Source of the DNA: Mastigias papua
Lineage: Eukaryota; Cnidaria; Scyphozoa; Rhizostomeae; Mastigiidae
DNA length: 64,000 nucleotides
Direction: 5' to 3'
Assembly (NCBI GenBank): GCA_964019165.1
Contig: OZ025279.1
Coordinates: forward strand, 6,936,341-7,000,340
Shown here in pieces: positions 54,470-64,000 of the stretch. The notes beneath the pieces are model-generated. The model had not been told where the DNA came from, did not search any database, and saw only the letters and a program-made list of their open reading frames with translations. Both the position numbers and the translations under genes were made by a program. The first letter of the stretch is position 1, and each line of letters opens with the position of its first letter.

Positions 54470-55515
54470 AGGGGCTAAATGAAGTAAAATTCATGGGCAA
54501 AATACCAAGGCTATAGCCATACTATATCAGCAGAAGTCGCTCATCTTCATCATTGTCTAATATGGAATCCCAATGATTCAATAGCTAATGTGGCGAGTTG
54601 TGGTCAAAATATCAAGGCTGTAGTCTTAGGCTTCTTTTGCAAACAATTGGGTTACTTCATCATTTTTCAATCTGGAATCAATGTCAATCAATCTGAATAT
54701 GGGTCATGTTTGGGCAGAATACAAAGACTATAGTCTTACATTTTAGTCGAAATTGGCTTGAGTTCAACACTGTCAAAGTTAAATCGAGATCAATTGATTC
54801 CAATTCTGGTCTGTTTTGGGGAAAATACCAAGGCTATGGCCTTATTATTTGAGCACAAATGGCTCATTTTCAACATTACTTGATTTGGAATCACAATCAT
54901 TCACTATCACTTCCAGTCAGTTGTGGGAAAAAATGTCAAAGCTATAGCCTTCCCAGTTGGGCATAATTAGCTCATCTCGATCATTGCTTAATGTTAAATC
55001 AAAATCAATCAATATGAATTATGGTGATTTGTTGGGCAAACTACCAAGGCTTTAGCCTTACATTTTGGTCGAAATTAGCTCGATTTCACCACTTTAAAAG
55101 TTTTCTCTTATCTCATAAGATTTAAACACTCAAACTACTTCGTAGACTATCTGCCGGTCACAGCGGGAAAGGACGTGTTGGTCAGTGAGTTCCCACTATC
55201 ATGGTATTTTGCCCAAACATTCACAGCTCAATCGAAGTCGATTGATTCCAATTCTGTTCTGTTTTGGTCAACAGACCAAGGCTGTGGCCTTACTATTTAG
55301 GCACAACTCGCTCCTCCTCATCATACTTCACCATTATTTCACACTGATTCAGTAGAAAATTTGGTGAGTAGTGGTCAACCTATCAAGGCTCTAGTATTAG
55401 CTTTTTCCACAAAATTGGCTAATTTTTGTCATTTCACAAACTAGTATAACTAGCAAGGCTATAGACTTACTTTTTGGCCAAAATATCGCTCATTTTTAAG
55501 CTTCAAATTTCAAAT
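54470..55515. repeat. Decayed edge monomers of the 107-bp satellite
   Basis: Recognisable but strongly diverged satellite units. ACCAAGGCTATAGCC-like cores recur near 54503, 54620, 54725, 54828, 54940, 55050, 55275 and 55390, each followed by a GCTCAT-like and a CAATCAAT-like block. Spacing is irregular, and one unit is interrupted by unrelated sequence at about 55090-55220. The order of decay, worst on the left, is typical of the border of a satellite array. Confidence 0.85.
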
Positions 55516-58500
55516 TTGGTCATTTTTGAGCACAATACCAAGGCTATAGCCTTACTTTTTGGCGAAAAATCGCTCATTTTCATCACTTTTCAATCTGCAA
55601 TCAAATTCAATCAATTTCAAATTTGGTCATTTTTGAGCAAAATACCAAGGCTATAGCCTTACTTTTTGGCCAAAAATCGCTCATTTTCATCACTTTTCAA
55701 TCTGCAATCAAAATCAATCAATTTCAAATTTGGTCATTTTTGAGCAAAATACCAAGGCTATATCCTTACTTTTTGGCCAAAAATCGCTCATTTTCATCAC
55801 TTTTCAATCTGCAATCAAAATCAATCAATTTCAAATTTGGTCATTTTTGAGCAAAATACCAAGGCTATAGCCTTACTTTTTGGCCAAAACTCGCTCATTT
55901 TCATCACTTTTCAATCTGCAATCAAAATCAATCAATTTCAAATTTGGTCAGTTTTGAGCAAAATACCAAGGCTATAGCCTTACATTTTGGCCAAAAATCG
56001 CTCACTTTCATCACTTTTCAATCTGCAATCAAAATCAATCAATTTCAAATTTGGTCATTTTTGAGCAAAATACCAAGGCTATATCCTTACTTTTTGGCCA
56101 AAAATCGCTCATTTTCATCACTTTTCAATCTGCAATCAAAATCAATCAATTTCAAATTTGGTCATTTTTGAGCAAAATACCAAGGCTATAGCCTTACTTT
56201 TTGGCCAAAACTCGCTCATTTTCATCACTTTTCAATCTGCAATCAAAATCAATCAATTTCAAATTTGGTCATTTTTGAGCAAAATACCAAGGCTATAGCC
56301 TTACTTTTTGGCCAAAAATCGCTCACTTTCATCACTTTTCAATCTGCAATCAAAATCAATCAATTTCAAATTTGGTCATTTTTGAGCAAAATACCAAGGC
56401 TATAGCCTTACTTTTTGGCCAAAAATCGCTCATTTTCATCACTTTTCAATCTGCAATCACAATCAATCAATTTCAAATTTGGTCATTTTTGAGCAAAATA
56501 CCAAGGATATATACTTACTTTTTGGCCAAAACTCGCTCATTTTCATCACTTTTCATTCTGCATTCAAAATCAATCAATTTCAAATTTGGTCATTTTTGAG
56601 CAAAATACCAAGGCTATAGCCTTACTTTTTGGCCAAACATCGCTCATTTTCATCACTTTTCATTCTGCAATCAAAATCAATCAATTTCAAATTTGGTCAT
56701 GTTTGAGCAAAATACCAAGGCTATAGCCTTACTGTTTGGCCAAAAATCGCTCATTTTCATCACTTTTCAATCTGCAATCAAAATCAATCAATTTCAAATT
56801 TGGTCATTTTTGAGCAAAATACCAAGGCTATAGCCTTACTTTTTGGCCAGAAATCGCTCATTTTCATCACTTTTCAATCTGCAATCAAAATCAATCAATT
56901 TCAAATTTGGTCAGTTTTGAGCAAAATACCAAGGCTATAGCCTTACTTTTTGGCCAAAAATCGCTCATTTTCATCACTTTTCATTCTGCAATCAAAATCA
57001 ATCAATTTCAAATTGGGTCATTTTTGAGCAAAATACCAAGGCTATAGCCTTACTTTTTGGCCAAAAATCGCTCATTTTCATCACTTTTCAATCTGCAATC
57101 AAAATCAATCAATTTCAAATTTGGTCATTTTTGAGCAAAATACCAAGGCTATAGCCTTACTTTTTGGCCAAAACTCACTCATTTTCATCACTTTTCAATC
57201 TGCAATCAAAATCAATCAATTTCAAATTTGGTCATTTTTGAGCAAACTACCAAGGCTATATCCTTACCTTTTGGCCAAAACTCGCTCATTTTCATCACTT
57301 TTCAATCTGCAATCAAAATCAATCAATTTCAAATTTGGTCATTTTTGAGCAAAATACCAAGGCTATAGCCTTACTTTTTGGCCAAAAATCGCTCATTTTC
57401 ATCGCTTGTCAATCTGCAATCAAAATCAATCAATTTCAAATTTGGTCATTTTTGAGCAAAATACCAAGGCTATAGCCTTACTTTTTGGCCAAAAATCGCT
57501 CATTTTCATCACTTTTCAATCTGCAATCAAAATCAATCAATTTCAAATTTGGTCATTTTTGAGCAAACTACCAAGGCTATATCCTTACTTTTTGGCCAAA
57601 ACTCGCTCATTTTCATCACTTTTCAATCTGCAATCAAAATCAATCAATTTCAAATTTGGTCATTTTTGAGCAAAATACCAAGGCTATAGCCTTACTTTTT
57701 GGCCAAAAATCGCTCATTTTCATCGCTTGTCAATCTGCAATCAAAATCAATCAATTTCAAATTTGGTCATTTTTGAGCAAAATACCAAGGCTATAGCCTT
57801 ACTTTTTGGCCAAATATCGCTCATTTTCATCACTTTTCAATCTGCAATCAAAATCAATCAATTTCAAATTTGGTCATTTTTGAGCAAAATACCAAGGCTA
57901 TAGCCTTACTTTTTGGCCAAAACTCGCTCATTTTCATCACTTTTCAATCTGCAATCAAAATCAATCAATTTCAAATTTGGTCATTTTTGAGCAAAATACC
58001 AAGGCTATATCCTTACTTTTTGGCCAAAACTCCCTCATTTTCATCACTTTTCATTCTGCAATCAAACTCAATCAATTTCAAATTTGGTCATTTTTGAGCA
58101 AAATACCAAGGCTATAGCCTTACTTTTTGGCCAAAAATCGCTCATTTTCATCACTTTTCAATCTGCAATCAAAATCAATCAATTTCAAATTTGGTCATTT
58201 TTGAGCAAAATACCAAGGCTATAGCCTTACTTTTTGGCCAAAAATCGCTCATTTTCATCACTTTTCAATCTGCAATCAAAATCAATCAATTTCAAATTTG
58301 GTCAGTTTTGAGCAAAATACCAAGGCTATAGCCTTACTTTTTGGCCAAAAATCGCTCATTTTCATCACATTTCAATCTGCAATCAAAATCAATCAATTTC
58401 AAATTTGGTCATTTTTGAGCAAAATACCAAGGCTATAGCCTTACTGTTTGGCCAAAAATCGCTCATTTTCATCACTTTTCAATCTGCAATCAAAATCAAT

Positions 58501-61500
58501 CAATTTCAAATTTGGTCATTTTTGAGCAAAATACCAAGGCTATAGCCTTACTTTTTGGCCAAAAATCGCTCATTTTCATCGCCTTTCAATCTGCAATCAA
58601 AATCAATCAATTTCAAATTTGGTCATTTTTGAGCAAAATACCAAGGCTATAGCCTTACTTTTTGGCCAAAAATCGCTCATTTTCATCACTTTTCAATCTG
58701 CAATCAAAATCAATCAATTTCAAATTTGGTCATTTTTGAGCAAGATACCAAGGCTATATCCTTACTTTTTGGCCAAAACTCGCTCATTTTCATCACTTTT
58801 CAATCTGCAATCAAAATCAATCAATTTCAAATTTGGTCATTTTTGAGCAAACTACCAAGGCTATATCCTTACTTTTTGGCCAAAACTCGCTCATTTTCAT
58901 CACTTTTCAATCTGCAATCAAAATCAATCAATTTCAAATTTGGTCATTTTTGAGCAAAATACCAAGGCTATAGCCTTACTTTTTGGCCAAAACTCGCTCA
59001 TTTTCATCACTTTTCAATCTGCAATCAAAATCAATCAATTTCAAATTTGGTCAGTTTTGAGCAAAATACCAAGGCTATAGCCTTACTTTTTGGCCAAAAA
59101 TCGCTCATTTTCATCACTTTTCATTCTGCAATCACAATCAATCAATTTCAAATTTGGTCATTTTTGAGCAAACTACCAAGGCTATAGCCTTACTTTTTGG
59201 CCAAAAATCGCTCATTTTCATCACTTTTCAATCTGCAATCAAAATCAATCAATTTCAAATTTGGTCATTTTTGAGCAAAATACCAAGGCTATAGCCTTAC
59301 TTTTTGGCCTAAACTCGCTCATTTTCATCACTTTTCAATCTGCAATCAAAATCAATCAATTTCAAATTTGGTCATTTTTGAGCAAAATACCAAGGCTATA
59401 GCCTTACTTTTTGGCCAAAAATCGCTCATTTTCATCACTTTTCAATCTGCAATCAAAATCAATCAATTTCAAATTTGGTCATTTTTGAGCAAAATACCAA
59501 GGCTATAGCCTTACTTTTTGGCTAAAAATCGCTCATTTTCATCACTTTTCAATCTGCAATCAAAATCAATCAATTTCAAATTTGGTCAGTTTTGAGCAAA
59601 ATACCAAGGCTATAGCCTTACTTTTTGGCCAAAAATCGCTCATTTTCATCACTTTTCATTCTGCAATCAAAATCAATCAATTTGAAATTTGGTCAGTTTT
59701 GAGCAAAATACCAAGGCTATAGCCTTACTTTTTGGCCAAAAATCGCTCATTTTCATCACTTTTCAATCTGCAATCAAAATCAATCAATTTCAAATTTGGT
59801 CATTTTTGAGCAAAATACCAAGGCTATAGCCTTACCTTTTGGCCAAAAATCGCTCATTTTCATCACTTTTCAATCTGCAATCAAAATCAATCAATTTCAA
59901 ATTTGGTCATTTTTGAGCAAACTACCAAGGCTATATCCTTACTTTTTGGCCAAAACTCGCTGATTTTCATCACTTTTCAATCTGCAATCAAAATCAATCA
60001 ATTTCAAATTTGGTCATTTTTGAGCAAAATACCAAGGCTATAGCCTTACTTTTTGGCCAAAAATCGCTCATTTTCATCACTTTTCAATCTGCAATCAAAA
60101 TCAATCAATTTCAAATTTGGTCAGTTTTGAGCAAAATACCAAGGCTATAGCCTTACTTTTTGGCCAAAAATCGCTCATTTTCATCACATTTCAATCTGCA
60201 ATCAAAATCAATCAATTTCAAATTTGGTCATTTTTGAGCAAAATACCAAGGCTATAGCCTTACTGTTTGGCCAAAAATCGCTCATTTTCATCACTTTTCA
60301 ATCTGCAATCAAAATCAATCAATTTCAAATTTGGTCATTTTTGAGCAAAATACCAAGGCTATAGCCTTACTTTTTGGCCAAAAATCGCTCATTTTCATCG
60401 CCTTTCAATCTGCAATCAAAATCAATCAATTTCAAATTTGGTCATTTTTGAGCAAAATACCAAGGCTATAGCCTTACTTTTTGGCCAAAAATCGCTCATT
60501 TTCATCACTTTTCAATCTGCAATCAAAATCAATCAATTTCAAATTTGGTCATTTTTGAGCAAGATACCAAGGCTATATCCTTACTTTTTGGCCAAAACTC
60601 GCTCATTTTCATCACTTTTCAATCTGCAATCAAAATCAATCAATTTCAAATTTGGTCATTTTTGAGCAAACTACCAAGGCTATATCCTTACTTTTTGGCC
60701 AAAACTCGCTCATTTTCATCACTTTTCAATCTGCAATCAAAATCAATCAATTTCAAATTTGGTCATTTTTGAGCAAAATACCAAGGCTATAGCCTTACTT
60801 TTTGGCCAAAACTCGCTCATTTTCATCACTTTTCAATCTGCAATCAAAATCAATCAATTTCAAATTTGGTCAGTTTTGAGCAAAATACCAAGGCTATAGC
60901 CTTACTTTTTGGCCAAAAATCGCTCATTTTCATCACTTTTCATTCTGCAATCACAATCAATCAATTTCAAATTTGGTCATTTTTGAGCAAACTACCAAGG
61001 CTATAGCCTTACTTTTTGGCCAAAAATCGCTCATTTTCATCACTTTTCAATCTGCAATCAAAATCAATCAATTTCAAATTTGGTCATTTTTGAGCAAAAT
61101 ACCAAGGCTATAGCCTTACTTTTTGGCCAAAAATCGCTCATTGTCATCACTTTTCAATCTGCAATCAAAATCAATCAATTTCAAATTTGGTCATTTTTGA
61201 GCAAACTACCAAGGCTATAGCCTTACTTTTTGGCCAAAAATCGCTCATTTTCATCACTTTTCAATCTGCAATCAAAATCAATCAATTTCAAATTTGGTCA
61301 TTTTTGAGCAAAATACCAAGGCTATAGCCTTACTTTTTGGCCAAAAATCGCTCATTTTCATCACTTTTCAATCTGCAATCAAAATCAATCAATTTCAAAT
61401 TTGGTCATTTTTGAGCAAAATACCAAGGCTATAGCCTTACTTTTTGGCCAAAACTCGCTCATTTTCATCACTTTTCAATCTGCAATCAAAATCAATCAAT

Positions 61501-64000
61501 TTCAAATTTGGTCATTTTTGAGCAAACTACCAAGGCTATATCCTTACTTTTTGGCCAAAACTCGCTCATTTTCATCACTTTTCAATCTGCAATCAAAATC
61601 AATCAATTTCAAATTTGGTCATTTTTGAGCAAAATACCAAGGCTATAGCCTTACTGTTTGGCCAAAAATCGCTCATTTTCATCACTTTTCAATCTGCAAT
61701 CAAAATCAATCAATTTCAAATTTGGTCATTTTTGAGCAAAATACCAAGGCTATAGCCTTACTTTTTGGCCAAAAATCGCTCATTTTCATCACTTTTCAAT
61801 CTGCAATCAAAATCAATCAATTTCAAATTTGGTCATTTTTGAGCAAAATACCAAGGCTATAGCCTTACTGTTTGGCCAAAAATCGCTCATTTTCATCACT
61901 TTTCAATCTGCAATCAAAATCAATCAATTTCAAATTTGGTCATTTTTGAGCAAAATACCAAGGCTATAGCCTTACTTTTTGGCCAAAAATCGCTCATTTT
62001 CATCACTTTTCAATCTGCAATCAAAATCAATCAATTTCAAATTTGGTCAGTTTTGAGCAAAATACCAAGGCTATAGCCTTACTTTTTGGCCAAAAATCGC
62101 TCATTTTCATCACTTTTCAATCTGCAATCAAAATCAATCAATTTCAAATTGGGTCATTTTTGAGCAAAATACCAAGGCTATAGCCTTACTTTTTGGCCAA
62201 AAATCGCTCATTTTCATCACTTTTCATTCTGCAATCAAAATCAATCAATTTCAAATTTGGTCATTTTTGAGCAAAATACCAAGGCTATAGCCTTACTTTT
62301 TGGCCAAAAATCGCTCATTTTCATCACTTTTCAATCTGCAATCAAAATCAATCAATTTCAAATTTGGTCATTTTTGAGCAAAATACCAAGGCTATATCCT
62401 TACTTTTTGGCCAAAACTCGCTCATTTTCATCACTTTTCAATCTGCAATCAAAATCAATCAATTTCAAATTTGGTCATTTTTGAGCAAACTACCAAGGCT
62501 ATATCCTTACTTTTTGGCCAAAACTCGCTCATTTTCATCACTTTTCAATCTGCAATCAAAATCAATCAATTTCAAATTTGGTCATTTTTGAGCAAAATAC
62601 CAAGGCTATAGCCTTACTTTTTGGCCAAACATCGCTCATTTTCATCACTTTTCAATCTGCAATCAAAATCAATCAATTTCAAATTTGGTCAGTTTTGAGC
62701 AAAATACCAAGGCTATAGCCTTACTTTTTGGCCAAAAATCGCTCATTTTCATCACTTTTCAATCTGCAATCAAAATCAATCAATTTCAAATTTGGTCATT
62801 TTTGAGCAAAATACCAAGGCTATAGCCTTACTTTTTGGCCAAAAATCGCTCATTTTCATCACTTTTCAATCTGCAATCAAAATCAATCAATTTCAAATTT
62901 GGTCATTTTTGAGCAAAATACCAAGGCTATAGCCTTACTTTTTGGCCAAAAATCGCTCATTTTCATCACTTTTCAATCTGCAATCAAAATCAATCAATTT
63001 CAAATTGGGTCATTTTTGAGCAAAATACCAAGGCTATAGCCTTACTTTTTGGCCAAAAATCGCTCATTTTCATCGCTTTTCAATCTGCAATCAAAATCAA
63101 TCAATTTCAAATTTGGTCATTTTTGAGCAAAATACCAAGGCTATAGCCTTACTTTTTGGCCAAAAATCGCTCATTTTCATCACTTTTCAATCTGCAATCA
63201 AAATCAATCAATTTCAAATTTGGTCAGTTTTGAGCAAAATACCAAGGCTATAGCCTTACTTTTTGGCCAAAAATCGCTCATTTTCATCACTTTTCATTCT
63301 GCAATCAAAATCAATCAATTTCAAATTTGGTCATTTTTGAGCAAAATACCAAGGCTATAGCCTTACTTTTTGGCCAAAACTCGCTCATTTTGATCACTTT
63401 TCAATCTGCAATCAAAATCAATCAATTTCAAATTTGGTCATTTTTGAGCAAAATACCAAGGCTATAGCCTTACTTTTTGGCCAAAAATCGCTCATTTTCA
63501 TCACTTTTCAATCTGCAATCAAAATCAATCAATTTCAAATTTGGTCAGTTTTGAGCAACATACCAAGGCTATAGCCTTACTTTTTGGCCAAAAATCGCTC
63601 ATTTTCATCACTTTTCAATCTGCAATCAAAATCAATCAATTTCAAATTTGGTCATTTTTGAGCAAAATACCAAGGCTATAGCCTTACTTTTTGGCCAAAA
63701 ATCGCTCATTTTCATCACTTTTCAATCTGCAATCAAAATCAATCAATTTCAAATTTGGTCATTTTTGAGCAAAATACCAAGGCTATAGCCTTACTTTTTG
63801 GCCAAAAATCGCTCATTTTCATCACTTTTCAATCTGCAATCAAAATCAATCAATTTCAAATTTGGTCATTTTTGAGCAAAATACCAAGGCTATAGCCTTA
63901 CTTTTTGGCCAAAAATCGCTCATTTTCATCACTTTTCAATCTGCAATCAAAATCAATCAATTTCAAATTTGGTCATTTTTGAGCAAAATACCAAGGCTAT
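55516..64000. repeat. 107-bp satellite array, at least 79 monomers, runs off the right edge
   Basis: The monomer is exactly 107 bp. The marker TTGGTCA at 55516, 55623, 58619, 60438, 62257 and 63969 stays on a 107-bp grid (63969 minus 55623 is 78 times 107), so there is no net insertion or deletion over 8.3 kb. The unit is AT-rich and holds two adjacent perfect palindromes, AAGGCTATAGCCTT and TTTTTGGCCAAAAA, separated by AC. Copies differ at a few recurring positions (TATAGCC/TATATCC, AAAAATCGC/AAAACTCGC, CAAAATACC/CAAACTACC, CATTTTTG/CAGTTTTG). ORFs of 75 codons over neighbouring units arise because 107 is not a multiple of three; they are not genes. Confidence 0.98.

Noticed and set aside
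55474..62591. Series of 75-87 codon ORFs with near-identical proteins
   Set aside because: They follow the 107-bp satellite on one strand. Each runs over about two monomers and stops when the frame rotates, because 107 is not divisible by three.
55516..64000. CRISPR-like array of regular repeats
   Set aside because: The units are contiguous with no unique spacers, and the context is an animal genome, so it is satellite DNA.

Overview
The window looks like nuclear DNA of an invertebrate animal. It has GT-AG split genes of animal families (meiotic SHOC1/ZIP2, a yolk vitellogenin with a von Willebrand D domain, a Tctex1-domain protein, an SLC46-type transporter), AT-rich introns, many short DNA transposons with intact target-site duplications, and a long AT-rich satellite. 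No operons, ribosome-binding sites or CRISPR-like arrays were seen. The phylum cannot be fixed from the sequence alone.

Layout, left to right. Positions 1-18.2 kb hold the middle and 3' part of a SHOC1 homologue on the + strand: ten phase-compatible exons from 1597 to 13532, with possible extra exons at each end. Its introns carry a tRNA-like sequence, a Penelope-type reverse transcriptase fragment next to a LINE fragment, long (AT)n tracts flanked by hammerhead-like repeats, a 152-bp hairpin, and a 1,046-bp inverted-repeat element with TTA target duplications that contains an intact 226-codon ORF. Around 19.4-19.8 kb lies a broken PIF/Harbinger transposase on the - strand. An intronless Tctex1-domain gene follows at 20.7-21.4 kb. 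Next come a 396-bp foldback element with a perfect 9-bp duplication and telomere-like repeats, and directly beside it a 154-bp hAT-type element. Positions 22.3-26.1 kb are AT-rich with nothing recognised.

Positions 27.7-47.0 kb hold a complete vitellogenin gene. I assembled 22 coding exons whose phases all match; they total 5,400 nt (1,799 residues plus stop). A TATA box lies 55 bp upstream of the ATG. Its introns host a second copy of the hAT family (with a large TG microsatellite grown inside it), another hAT element 15 bp from a splice donor, a 19-bp minisatellite and a Tc1/mariner-like element. After it come a five-copy 100-bp tandem repeat (47.9-48.4 kb), a 622-bp hAT-type element (49.9-50.5 kb) and an intronless SLC46-type transporter gene (51.5-53.0 kb).

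From about 54.5 kb to the right edge the window is satellite DNA. About 1 kb of decayed monomers passes into at least 79 monomers of exactly 107 bp with no net length change. The monomer holds two adjacent perfect 14-bp palindromes, and there is a 17-monomer (1,819-bp) higher-order repeat. Short ORFs over the array are by-products of repetition. The genes do not form a functional cluster. SHOC1 (meiotic crossover) and vitellogenin (yolk) are both reproductive, but nothing in the sequence links their regulation.
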